Shown piece after piece: positions 1 through 7,105 of a stretch of 64,000 nt of DNA. The position numbers and the translations under genes are program-made. Source of the stretch: CAJCIS01 sp965276755 (GTDB lineage Bacteria > Pseudomonadota > Alphaproteobacteria > Acetobacterales > Acetobacteraceae); contig OZ255625.1 of the NCBI GenBank assembly GCA_965276755.1, positions 1,364,001-1,428,000 of the forward strand, read 5' to 3'. Below the pieces are notes generated by a model, which was not told the DNA's origin, searched no databases, and worked only from the letters and a program-made list of their open reading frames with translations. Numbering within the stretch: the stretch's first letter is position 1; every line of letters starts with the position of its first letter.

Positions 1-1526
1 CGGGCAGCCAGATCGGTGCTTTGCCACGCCTCCGCCGCCGCAAATATGGGTACACAGAGCGCGGTATGCAAACTTGGCCGCAACAGGGCACGCTCGTACT
101 TGGTCATGAAATCCGAAGACGAAGCGGGGCCGAAGCGGTGCAGTTCGAGGTCGCGCGTACGAAACGCTTCGGCCGCACCTTGGCGTGAGCGGCAATCGAG
201 CGGCAGCCGGTCATCGGCATCGGCCGCCATGTTGTAGCCGTGGGAGACACGCAGCGATTCGGCACCCGATGGTTCGATGCGGCAGGCGCGCAGATGGGAC
301 AGCGCCGCCTGGCCGGTTCCGCGCCTCATGTCGTCAATGCGCCGGGCCACACCCTCGGCCGTGGCACGCAGCGTCGCCGCGATGCGCGCCGGCTGCGCCT
401 CCAGGCGCTCCTTGACATGCAGCACGGCGTTTTGGCGTCCGAGGGTATAATCTCCTCGTATCTTCGGCCAGGGCGCGTCGAACTCCAATAATCCAAGCCT
501 GGTCGGCAATTCGACGACGGTCAGGTCACGCAGCAAATCGCGCGATATGCTTTGACCGCCAAAGACGGCCGATCGGCCCACCTTGGCAAAATAGCCGGCG
601 AAATCATCGGCTGCGGGTGCGCGCGTCACGGGCGTGGCCTTGGCGTCCGTCAAGGCGAAAGCCACGATCGGCACGGGCACGTTGTTGGCAAGTGTCCGCT
701 CGAGCGCAAGTTTCTCGTCCATGAACACCCAGGATGGAAGATTGGACACCAATCCGCCATCGGCAAACCGGCCTGGCAGGCTGGCGAGCACGCCGCCCTG
801 ACCGCTGTCCCGGCGGCGGACACGCATCGGACGAAACACCAGTGGGATGGAAATGGAGGCGGCCACCGCATCGCCGATCACCACATCGGGCGTGTGCACA
901 CGGTCGAACAGCACAGCCTTGCCGGCATCGACGTCGGTGGCGACGATCTTGAGGGACCGCAATTCCGGAAACCGGGCGTAATCCAGTTCGGCAAAACAGA
1001 CAGGATCCGGAAGGCAGGCGGGATCCTGCCCGGCAAGAGCCCACAGATCGGCCAGCCGCTCGCGGATGCACGTATTGACGAAATCGCTGACGCCGGCGGC
1101 GGTGAAATGCCCGCGATCACGCCGCAGACGGTAGAGCGTGCCAATCTGCCCGGGAGCAGCCAGAACCGCGCCAGGCAGGCCGGCTAGTATTGCGCCAACT
1201 TTGAGGCGGCCCAGGGCGCGCCTGAGCCGGGTCATGCGAGACCATGAGTCGATGCCCAGCAAGTCGGTCGGCTTCAAACCCTGAGCTGCCAGCAGGTTCG
1301 TTGTCGGCGATGCGATATCGAGCAATTCGTCGCTGCTATAACCGGCGGCAACCAATGCAGCAACAAAGGCGCCGGCCGAGGCGCCCGCAACCCCTGCAAA
1401 ACTGTAGCCCAAATCCTCCATTGCACGCAGTGCGCCGAGATGGGCAATGCCCTTGGCGCCGCCGCCCTCGAAGATCAGGAATGCGAATTTGGGAGAAGGC
1501 GCTGCACTTCCGCCCGTTCCGCTCAT
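1..1526 (-). CDS. Patatin-like phospholipase, C-terminus cut by window edge
   Basis: The frame opens at the ATG at 1526 and stays open to base 1, so at least 508 codons are present and the 3' end lies outside the window. The patatin signature is complete. A glycine-rich oxyanion loop GGGAKG lies at residues 21-26, the nucleophile elbow GASAG at 48-52 (Ser50), and the second dyad member in FADGG with Asp256. Such enzymes hydrolyse acyl esters of phospholipids with a Ser-Asp dyad. There is no obvious signal peptide, so a cytoplasmic or membrane-peripheral site is inferred. The gene starts 63 bases after the cobS stop on the same strand and may be cotranscribed with it. The long tail after the catalytic core (over 200 residues) is not recognised. 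Confidence 0.88.
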   Translation of the reverse strand, partial: MSGTGGSAAPSPKFAFLIFEGGGAKGIAHLGALRAMEDLGYSFAGVAGASAGAFVAALVAAGYSSDELLDIASPTTNLLAAQGLKPTDLLGIDSWSRMTRLRRALGRLKVGAILAGLPGAVLAAPGQIGTLYRLRRDRGHFTAAGVSDFVNTCIRERLADLWALAGQDPACLPDPVCFAELDYARFPELRSLKIVATDVDAGKAVLFDRVHTPDVVIGDAVAASISIPLVFRPMRVRRRDSGQGGVLASLPGRFADGGLVSNLPSWVFMDEKLALERTLANNVPVPIVAFALTDAKATPVTRAPAADDFAGYFAKVGRSAVFGGQSISRDLLRDLTVVELPTRLGLLEFDAPWPKIRGDYTLGRQNAVLHVKERLEAQPARIAATLRATAEGVARRIDDMRRGTGQAALSHLRACRIEPSGAESLRVSHGYNMAADADDRLPLDCRSRQGAAEAFRTRDLELHRFGPASSSDFMTKYERALLRPSLHTALCVPIFAAAEAWQSTDLAA

Positions 1527-1589
1527 TGGCTCCCTCCACCTGGTGGAAGACGCCGCGCGTTCGGCGCTTCCATCAGCGCCAAACAAGCT

Positions 1590-2588
1590 CTAGCCCGCGC
1601 GCCGCACCAGCCCATTGACAGGCAGTTCCGCGTTAAAACACCGCTGATAGTACTCGGCCACCGTCGTGCGTTCCGCCTCATCGCACTTGTTCAGAAACGT
1701 CAGCCGAAACGCAAACGCAACATCCTTGAAAATGCGCGCATTCTCCGCCCACGTAATCACCGTGCGCGGCGACATCACCGTGCTCAAATCCCCATTGATG
1801 AACCCCGCCCGGGTCAAATCCGCCAACGCCACCATATTCTCGATCAGCTTCTTGCCGGGCGCATCCTTCGCATCCACCCCCAGCTTGGCCATGACGATCG
1901 CCGTCTCCTGCGCGTGCGGCAAATAGTTCAGCGTCGCAACGATCGACCACCGGTCCATCTGCCCCTGATTGATCTGCTGCGTGCCGTGATAAAGCCCCGT
2001 CGTATCGCCAAGTCCCACCGTATTGGCCGTGGCGAACAGACGGAACGACGGATGCGGGCGGATCACCCGGTTCTGGTCCAGCAGCGTCAGCCGCCCCTCG
2101 ACCTCCAGCACCCGCTGGATGACGAACATCACGTCCGGCCGGCCGGCGTCGTATTCGTCGAACACCAGAGCGCAGGGATGCTGCAGCGCCCAGGGCAGGA
2201 TGCCCTCGCGGAACTGCGTGATCTGCTTGCCGTCCTGCAGGACGATGGCATCCTTGCCGATCAGGTCGATGCGGCTGATGTGGCTATCGAGGTTCACCCG
2301 AAGGCAGGGCCAATTCAGGCGAGCCGCCACTTGCTCGATATGGGTGGATTTGCCGGTGCCGTGATAGCCCTGGATCATGACGCGCCGGTTATGGGCAAAG
2401 CCGGCCAGGATCGCGACCGTGGTTTCGCGGTCGAAGCGGTAGGTGTCATCGATCTCGGGCACGTGGTCCATGCGCGAGCCGAAAGCAGGCACAGCCATGT
2501 CGACATCGATGCCGAAAGTGGCGCGGGCATCGACCTGCGCGTCAGGCGCAAACAACGCGCTCTCGGCAAAGGCGGGCATCTTGTTCAT
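1590..2588 (-). CDS. cobS: Cobaltochelatase subunit CobS (AAA+ ATPase)
   Basis: This 332-residue protein is an AAA+ MoxR-like ATPase with Walker A GYHGTGKS at residues 74-81 and Walker B LVFDEYD at 141-147. The N-terminal segment MPAFAESALFAPDAQVDARA is that of CobS, and the length matches the family. CobS with CobT energises cobalt insertion into hydrogenobyrinate a,c-diamide by CobN in aerobic B12 synthesis; stand-alone CobS copies also occur. It lies downstream of a J-domain gene and a divergent bolA, an order I recall from other alphaproteobacteria. The usual partner cobT is not next to it; a patatin gene occupies that place. The ATG start gives the expected N-terminus. Confidence 0.93.
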   Translation of the reverse strand: MNKMPAFAESALFAPDAQVDARATFGIDVDMAVPAFGSRMDHVPEIDDTYRFDRETTVAILAGFAHNRRVMIQGYHGTGKSTHIEQVAARLNWPCLRVNLDSHISRIDLIGKDAIVLQDGKQITQFREGILPWALQHPCALVFDEYDAGRPDVMFVIQRVLEVEGRLTLLDQNRVIRPHPSFRLFATANTVGLGDTTGLYHGTQQINQGQMDRWSIVATLNYLPHAQETAIVMAKLGVDAKDAPGKKLIENMVALADLTRAGFINGDLSTVMSPRTVITWAENARIFKDVAFAFRLTFLNKCDEAERTTVAEYYQRCFNAELPVNGLVRRAG

Positions 2589-2671
2589 CTAGCGTGGCGG
2601 TCCTGTCTTAGTGCGGGCAAGGGTAGTGCAGGCATCCGGGCGCATCAAACGCCACCATACCACGAGCGGGT

Positions 2672-2815
2672 TCAGTCCAGCCGCTTGACGAAGAAGATGC
2701 GGTCATGCCCTGGCGGATAGTTGGGGCTGCGTCCGCATTCGGCAAAGCCAAGCTTTCGGTAGAAGCCGGGTGCCTGGAACGTCCAGGTATCCAGCCCTCC
2801 AAGCGCCGCGTCACA
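2672..2815 (-). pseudogene. C-terminal fragment of a GNAT acetyltransferase
   Basis: Between cobS and the J-domain gene, one frame encodes about 47 residues ending in a TGA at 2674-2672. It reads LDTWTFQAPGFYRKLGF, then CGRSPNYPPGHDRIFF and VKRLD. This is typical of the end of GNAT N-acetyltransferases, where an F-Q-A-x-x-FYxKLGF strand-helix closes the acetyl-CoA fold. The acetyl-CoA binding core (R/Q-x-x-G-x-G/A) is missing, because upstream lies the J-domain gene in another frame. I read it as the relic of a gene removed by deletion or rearrangement. It is unlikely to be expressed as a working enzyme. Confidence 0.6.
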
Positions 2816-3386
2816 CAACCGGCTCTGCCACCAGGTGCGTGCGCACGGCGGCATACGCCAGATTGATAGTCTTGAGCCGCTCCTCTGCGCCGCGGTCGCC
2901 GCCATTGGCGTCCGGATGATGGCGTTTGGCCAAGGATTTGTAGCGCGTCTTGAGGTCACCCAGGGAAACCGGCCAGTGCAGGCCCAGCGCATCCAGCGGC
3001 TGGCGCAACTCCGGCGGCACTGGCGGGGCAGGCGGTGCGCGGCGCCGCCCCCCTGCCCCATGCAGGATATCGAGGCTGGCATGGATCAGCTCGTCCTCCA
3101 CGCCTCCCCCGCCCAGGCGGCCGAGCGGCCAGGTCGGGCGCTGCCAGCCGGTGTCATTGCGCATATGCGCCTCGATCTGCGCCGCAGACATGCCTTTGTA
3201 GTAGTCCCAGGACGCGTTGTAGGCGCGCACGTGATCGAGGCAGAACCAGTGGTATTCGCGCAGATTGGTGCGCGATTTGGGCGCGCGGTACGCGCCGTCC
3301 AGCCCGCAGCCGGGAATGTCGCAGAGGCGGCCCGGTGCCTCCGGGTCGGGGGCGTAGGCCCTCGCTCGGTTTGTGCGTCGGGTCAT
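2811..3386 (-). CDS. J-domain (DnaJ-like) co-chaperone protein
   Basis: This 191-residue protein has a C-terminal J-domain, roughly residues 130-188, with the diagnostic HPD in KSLAKRHHPDANGG. The preceding helix II is basic (KTRYKSLAKR). The N-terminal half has conserved-looking Cys/His spacing (CDIPGCGLDGAYRAP, then FCLDHVRAYN), which could bind zinc; that is inference. J-domains stimulate the Hsp70 ATPase. There is no G/F-rich region or zinc-finger repeat of true DnaJ, so this is a class III J-protein. It is divergent from bolA (82 bases apart) and upstream of cobS. The ATG at 3386 is the first good start in frame. Confidence 0.9.
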   Translation of the reverse strand: MTRRTNRARAYAPDPEAPGRLCDIPGCGLDGAYRAPKSRTNLREYHWFCLDHVRAYNASWDYYKGMSAAQIEAHMRNDTGWQRPTWPLGRLGGGGVEDELIHASLDILHGAGGRRRAPPAPPVPPELRQPLDALGLHWPVSLGDLKTRYKSLAKRHHPDANGGDRGAEERLKTINLAYAAVRTHLVAEPVV

Positions 3387-3468
3387 GCGACCTTATGTGC
3401 GAACACCCCGGGCAACGACAAGGCCGCCCGCCGAGCACGCCCCCGCCCCAGGTCCTACAAACCGAAAG

Positions 3469-3777
3469 ATGCCAGCCCGCATGCCCGATCCCGCCCAGCC
3501 GAGCCGCGCTGAACGCATCCGCGCAACCCTGCAGGAGGCCTTCTCACCTGCCGAACTGGACATCACCGATGACAGTGCGCGCCACGCCGGCCACGCCGGC
3601 GCTGCACCGGGCGGGCAGACCCACTTTACGGTGCGCCTGACTGCGGACGCATTCGCGGGCATGAGCCGCGTGGCGCGCTCGCGCGCCGTGCACCTGGTGC
3701 TGGCGGAGGAGTTCGCCTCTGGCTTACATGCACTCTCGCTAACTTTGCGAGAGCCTCACGAAAAAGTTGCCAATTAG
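3469..3777 (+). CDS. bolA: BolA family protein
   Basis: The product is about 102 residues from ATG 3469 (an alternative ATG lies at 3481). It begins RAERIRATLQEAFSPAELDI, has a HAGHAG segment followed by a TAPGGQTHFTVRL-like strand, and ends in a helix SRVARSRAVHLVLAEEF followed by GLHALSL. This is the BolA fold with the conserved HAGH loop and the C-terminal histidine in LHALS. BolA proteins pair with monothiol glutaredoxins to handle [2Fe-2S] clusters and in some bacteria act as regulators. It is divergent from the J-domain gene. The in-frame sequence upstream of 3469 overlaps the start of that gene and is proline/arginine-rich, so it is not counted as coding. Confidence 0.9.
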   Translation: MPARMPDPAQPSRAERIRATLQEAFSPAELDITDDSARHAGHAGAAPGGQTHFTVRLTADAFAGMSRVARSRAVHLVLAEEFASGLHALSLTLREPHEKVAN

Positions 3778-3806
3778 GCCAAAACGCCTTCACAAGACCG
3801 TGTCAA

Positions 3807-4166
3807 GTGGACTACATGGGCGGTCTGGCAGGTAGAGCTGGAGCGCTCGTGGTCGGCAGCAGGCTCGTCAATCGCAACGTCAATGCGTTATCCGGACGAA
3901 CCAGCATGCGGCTGGAGCCCGAGGTCTGGGAGGCTTTGCGCGAAATCTGCCTGCGCGAGGGCATCGACCTGGGCCAGCTGATCCAGCGCGTGGAGGGTGC
4001 GGGCGATGACGGCGGCCGTACGAGCGCCGTGCGCGTGCACGTGCTGCAGTATTTCCGCGCCGCCGCGACCGACGCGGGCCATCGCGAGGCCGGGCACGGC
4101 CACCACCAGGAGATGATCGGCATTACGCGCGATGGCTTGGAGCGGCCTCTGCGCATTATGCGGTAG
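3807..4166 (+). CDS. Ribbon-helix-helix domain protein (RHH_4 type)
   Basis: This protein has about 119 residues and a GTG start. The N-terminal half reads GSRLVNRNVNALSGRTSMRL, then EPEVWEALREICLREGIDL. That is the ribbon-helix-helix pattern of the RHH_4 family: a beta-strand with basic and polar residues, then helices around E-x-W-x-A-L-x-x-I. These proteins are small DNA-binding repressors, usually dimeric; the target here is unknown. The C-terminal part is less conserved in character. It stands alone between bolA and a family A palindrome. The GTG is 29 bases after the bolA stop, so transcription from the bolA promoter is possible. Confidence 0.75.
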   Translation: MDYMGGLAGRAGALVVGSRLVNRNVNALSGRTSMRLEPEVWEALREICLREGIDLGQLIQRVEGAGDDGGRTSAVRVHVLQYFRAAATDAGHREAGHGHHQEMIGITRDGLERPLRIMR

Positions 4167-4172
4167 GAAAAG

Positions 4173-4276
4173 GATTGGGGGAGATGTGCCATCCCCCCCA
4201 AACCCCCCGTCATCATTTGCGGCGAAGCCCTACAATCGACGGGGGGTCTGGGGGGGATGGCACATCTCCCCCAGTC
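4173..4276. repeat. Family A palindrome, full copy (A1)
   Basis: Left arm 4173-4211 and right arm 4238-4276 are almost perfect reverse complements (38-39 bases each) around a 26-base loop. The arms read GATTGGGGGAGATGTGCCAT outward and continue with two C-runs and CGTC. The copy lies between the RHH gene and the EAL gene, both on the plus strand. Confidence 0.95.
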
Positions 4277-4284
4277 TTTGAGTC

Positions 4285-4308
4285 TAATGCCTATTGCATC
4301 AGGTATTA
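4285..4308. promoter_or_regulatory. Imperfect dyad upstream of the EAL gene
   Basis: TAATGCCT and AGGTATTA form an inverted repeat with 7 of 8 positions paired around an 8-base spacer, 46 bases before the EAL start codon. It lies in an AT-richer stretch after palindrome A1. It could be an operator, or a remnant of the outer edge of the A1 element, since its GGTATTA end matches the end of the MITE-like element at 29580-29757. The function is not known. Confidence 0.3.
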
Positions 4309-4354
4309 ACTCTCGCGCTTTACCGTCGCGGCCGAATCGCGGAGGTTGCTCGCT

Positions 4355-5209
4355 ATGGACACACACGTAATCTCCGAGCCACGGAACACAGAGGACGCAC
4401 TGGCTGCCGGCAAGAACGCCAGGCGCCATGCCTGCCAAAAATGTCAGGAAAACGTGGCGCTATTCCCCTTCAGCATGGCTTTCCAGCCCATCGTGGACGT
4501 GCAACTGGCGCGCATCGACGGCTATGAGGCGCTGGCGCGCGGCCCCAACGGAGAGGGTGCCATGCACGTGCTCTCCCAGCTCACGCCCGATACGCTCTAT
4601 GCCTTCGACCAGGCGAGCCGGGTGCTCGCCATCGAACTCGCGGCCAAGAACGGCCTGGATAGACGGCTGAACATCAACTTCCAGCCCAATGCCGTCTATT
4701 CGCCCGCCGCCTGCATCCAGTTGACGCTCAAGGCCGCGCGGCGCGTCGGCTTTCCGCTCGAATTGCTGACTTTCGAAATCGTCGAGGGCGAGTTCCTGTC
4801 CGAACCCGCACATTTGCGCAACATCATTGCCGAGTACCAGAAGCACGGCTTCAAAGTGTCACTGGATGATTTCGCCACCGGCTATTCCGGCCTCGCGCGT
4901 CTGGTCGAACTCAAGCCGGACATCATCAAGATCGATCGCGTGCTGGTGCAGGATTGCGACCAGGATCGCGCGCGCATGGCCATCATCGCCGGCATCATCC
5001 GCATTGCCGAAGAAATCGGCATCAAGCTTGTCGTCGAAGGTGTAGAGCGTAGTGGCGAAGTTATGGCGCTACGCGAAGCTGGCGCGCGCTACATGCAGGG
5101 TTTTTATTTTGCCCGTCCAGCTTTTCAGGCTTTCGTGCGGGAAGCGCAGATCGATTTCAAGATTGGGGGAGATGTGCCATCCCCCCCAAACCCCCCGTCA
5201 TTATTTTGA
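4355..5209 (+). CDS. EAL-domain cyclic-di-GMP phosphodiesterase
   Basis: This is a stand-alone EAL domain of 284 residues. The signature YEALARGP has E58-A59-L60; later come NFQPNAVYSP, FEIVEGE, DDFATGYSG (Asp171-Asp172), IKID and VVEGVE. The residues needed for metal-dependent c-di-GMP hydrolysis therefore look intact. An N-terminal CQKC pair at 27 and 30 could bind metal or form a disulphide. There is no membrane segment. ATG 4355 is chosen because GGAGG lies at 4341-4345; a TTG at 4346 abuts that site. The last 15 residues (IGGDVPSPPNPPSLF) are encoded by the left arm and loop of palindrome A2, so the native C-terminus was probably shorter. Confidence 0.93.
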   Translation: MDTHVISEPRNTEDALAAGKNARRHACQKCQENVALFPFSMAFQPIVDVQLARIDGYEALARGPNGEGAMHVLSQLTPDTLYAFDQASRVLAIELAAKNGLDRRLNINFQPNAVYSPAACIQLTLKAARRVGFPLELLTFEIVEGEFLSEPAHLRNIIAEYQKHGFKVSLDDFATGYSGLARLVELKPDIIKIDRVLVQDCDQDRARMAIIAGIIRIAEEIGIKLVVEGVERSGEVMALREAGARYMQGFYFARPAFQAFVREAQIDFKIGGDVPSPPNPPSLF

Positions 5210-5264
5210 ACGAGGCTCTACAATCGACGGGGGGTTTGGGGGGGATGGCACATCTCCCCCAATC
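5161..5264. repeat. Family A palindrome, type copy with perfect 39-bp arms (A2)
   Basis: Left arm 5161-5199 and right arm 5226-5264 are exact reverse complements over 39 bases, with a 26-base loop. The left arm codes for the end of the EAL protein. The right arm ends just before the TAA stop of the convergent DUF2889 gene (5268-5266). RNA from either strand would form a very stable hairpin followed by a short T-tract, so a bidirectional terminator role is possible. Confidence 0.97.
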
Positions 5265-5265
5265 T

Positions 5266-5826
5266 TTAGGCCGGGGCCGGCGCCCTGTGCCAGGCAGGAT
5301 AGCGCTCCGCCACCATCTCACCCTCCTCCGCCCAAGCGTAACAGCTGTTCAGCAATGGCGGCGGCCCGTCCCCGCCGCGGCGCGGCTTATCGGAGACTTT
5401 GCCGATAGAATAAAGCGTCTGCACGAACACCGTGCCGACCTGCTGCAGCAATTCGCGCAAATGCGTGCAGCCTTGCGCGCCGCCAACGCGCTCCAGCGCG
5501 CGCTTCAAAAACCCGCCTTCGATGCGCAGCCCAACCAACCGCGAGAAATTCGGCGCCACGCCCGGACAGACAGTGTAAGGCGTGGCTTCCATCACCGCTT
5601 CGCAGCCGACGATGTCGCGCGCGGGGTTGATCGCCACGCGCAGCCACATGTCGTGCAACGGCGCACCCGCCTCGCGCACGCCCCCATCGCTCCGCACGTG
5701 GGCGTAGCTGCGCGTATCGGTCAGATGCGCCTCCACATCGACGCAGCCATCGTCGCGCAAATAGCCGCAAATCTCGATCTGCCTGGTGTGGAGATGACGG
5801 CGCGGCGCAGGCGGTGGCAGTGGCAT
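5266..5826 (-). CDS. DUF2889 domain protein
   Basis: This protein of about 186 residues starts at ATG 5826, preceded by AGGA. The segments RRHLHTRQIEICGYLRDDG, VDVEAHLTDT, LHDMWLRVAINPARD, ATPYTVCPGV and GCTHLRELL are characteristic of the DUF2889 family. The biochemical role of the family is not known to me; conserved Cys and His in CPG and GCTH might bind metal. It is convergent with the EAL gene across palindrome A2, and its stop lies directly at the edge of that repeat. An in-frame ATG further upstream (5865) has no better support. Confidence 0.85.
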   Translation of the reverse strand: MPLPPPAPRRHLHTRQIEICGYLRDDGCVDVEAHLTDTRSYAHVRSDGGVREAGAPLHDMWLRVAINPARDIVGCEAVMEATPYTVCPGVAPNFSRLVGLRIEGGFLKRALERVGGAQGCTHLRELLQQVGTVFVQTLYSIGKVSDKPRRGGDGPPPLLNSCYAWAEEGEMVAERYPAWHRAPAPA

Positions 5827-5898
5827 GGCGGGTCCTGACGCAGACGATGTTGTGCGGCGCAGCATGCCACAGCCCGGCGCTTATGGGGAGGCGCGCGC

Positions 5899-6882
5899 TC
5901 AGATCGGCACGTGGCAGTCCACGAAGCGCGCAAGCCGCACGGCGGTGTGGCCGCGGCTCGGGCGCAGGCTCGGCATCACCAACAGGCAATCGTCATGCGG
6001 GGTACGTATTTCCACGCCGCCGTCGATGGCAATCAGCGTGTGCCGCCGCCGCACCACCTCACCGCCCTGGAACGCCTGGGTAAAGGCAAACGCGCCCGAT
6101 GCGGCGGTCACGACCTGCGTCACCTCGGCGCAACGCGAGCGTTCGCGCGCGGCGCGGGGCGGGCCCAGCCCGGTCGCGGCCAACAGGCCAGCGACGCTGT
6201 CCTGCATGGTCTGCACCGTGGCGGCCTCCCAATGCTGGCCAGCCTCGACCAGGATCGCCACCGCCCTCTCGTCGGGCTCGACGAAGCGCGCGTAGTCGAT
6301 CAGCCGTCGCCCGGCGAGGTGGCCGTGGTCTGCCACGACCAGAGGCGGCGTGGAAACGTCGACGGCGAGCGCGCGGCCCTTGGCCGTGGGGCCGCACAAC
6401 ATCAGCGGCTCGCTGGGCCAGAGCATGGAGTGCAGGTCGAGCACGATGTCGGCTGCATCGATCACCGGGCGCAGCGCGCGGGCGCGCGCCAGTTCCTGCG
6501 ACTGGCGCGGCCCGTCCAGCGCCGCACTCTCCCAGACGCGGTTCATGTCTTCTTCGGCAAAGCGGGAGGCGGTAGGATTGGCCGGATCGAAGCGCGCAAA
6601 CGCGTCCAGATTGGCAAAGACCAGGCTGAGCGTGCCCGCGCGGGGAATGATACCGCCGCGCAACAGGGCGTCCAGCACGATGGCGCCGGCGATCTCATTG
6701 CCATGCATCAGGCACACGATGGCGATGTGCGGGCCCGGCGCGCCATCCGGTGCGCTCAGCCGCCATACGCCGGGAATGCCGCAATTGCCTGGCCGCCAGA
6801 GCGAGAGGTCGGGCACGGGCAGATAGACGGGAAAATCAGGCAATTTCTGGGAAGCGGCTGACCAGTCCGGATCGTGGCTCAT
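5899..6882 (-). CDS. Succinylglutamate desuccinylase/aspartoacylase family zinc hydrolase
   Basis: The product is about 327 residues from ATG 6882. The AstE/AspA zinc site is visible: CLMHGNEIAG supplies the H-x-x-E pair and IVLDLHSMLWP the later His. The RFAEEDMNRVW segment matches the substrate-binding arginine region. The family are M14-like carboxypeptidases that cleave N-acyl amino acids or related amides; the substrate here is unknown. The gene is divergent from the glycosyltransferase pair, with palindrome A3 in the intergenic space. The sequence in frame upstream of 6882 overlaps nothing conserved. Confidence 0.85.
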   Translation of the reverse strand: MSHDPDWSAASQKLPDFPVYLPVPDLSLWRPGNCGIPGVWRLSAPDGAPGPHIAIVCLMHGNEIAGAIVLDALLRGGIIPRAGTLSLVFANLDAFARFDPANPTASRFAEEDMNRVWESAALDGPRQSQELARARALRPVIDAADIVLDLHSMLWPSEPLMLCGPTAKGRALAVDVSTPPLVVADHGHLAGRRLIDYARFVEPDERAVAILVEAGQHWEAATVQTMQDSVAGLLAATGLGPPRAARERSRCAEVTQVVTAASGAFAFTQAFQGGEVVRRRHTLIAIDGGVEIRTPHDDCLLVMPSLRPSRGHTAVRLARFVDCHVPI

Positions 6883-6950
6883 GCATCGTCCCGCCTGCGG
6901 TGCGCGCAAACTACAAGGCGCTGTTGGCAAAGCAACCGGGCCGGGAAGAA

Positions 6951-7054
6951 GACTGGGGGAAATGTGCTATTCCCCCCAGACCCTGCGTCATCAGTTTAGA
7001 GCAATGGGAACAAATCGACGGTGGGTTTGGTGGGGATGGCACATCTCCCCCAAC
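6951..7054. repeat. Family A palindrome, degenerate copy (A3)
   Basis: Arms 6951-6989 and 7017-7054 match the family A pattern with several substitutions (GACTGGGGGAAATGTGCTAT on the left). The copy lies between the divergent hydrolase and glycosyltransferase genes, so here it would be in the 5' leader of the plus-strand gene rather than at a 3' end. Confidence 0.85.
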
Positions 7055-7105
7055 TTTTTCTCCGACCCTTGCCCAGGTGCCCACCGCGCGGCAGGGTCGC
7101 CCGAC

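Noticed and set aside
1440..2720. Open frame of 426 codons on the plus strand
   Set aside because: It is antisense to cobS and the patatin start; both minus-strand genes show catalytic motifs, while this product shows none.
4173..5264. Family A repeats as a CRISPR array
   Set aside because: Copies are kilobases apart, fully palindromic, and without regular spacers or cas genes.
6881..7105. N-terminal extension of the glycosyltransferase to 6881
   Set aside because: The extra 75 codons run through palindrome A3 and give no conserved sequence; ATG 7106 is a better start.
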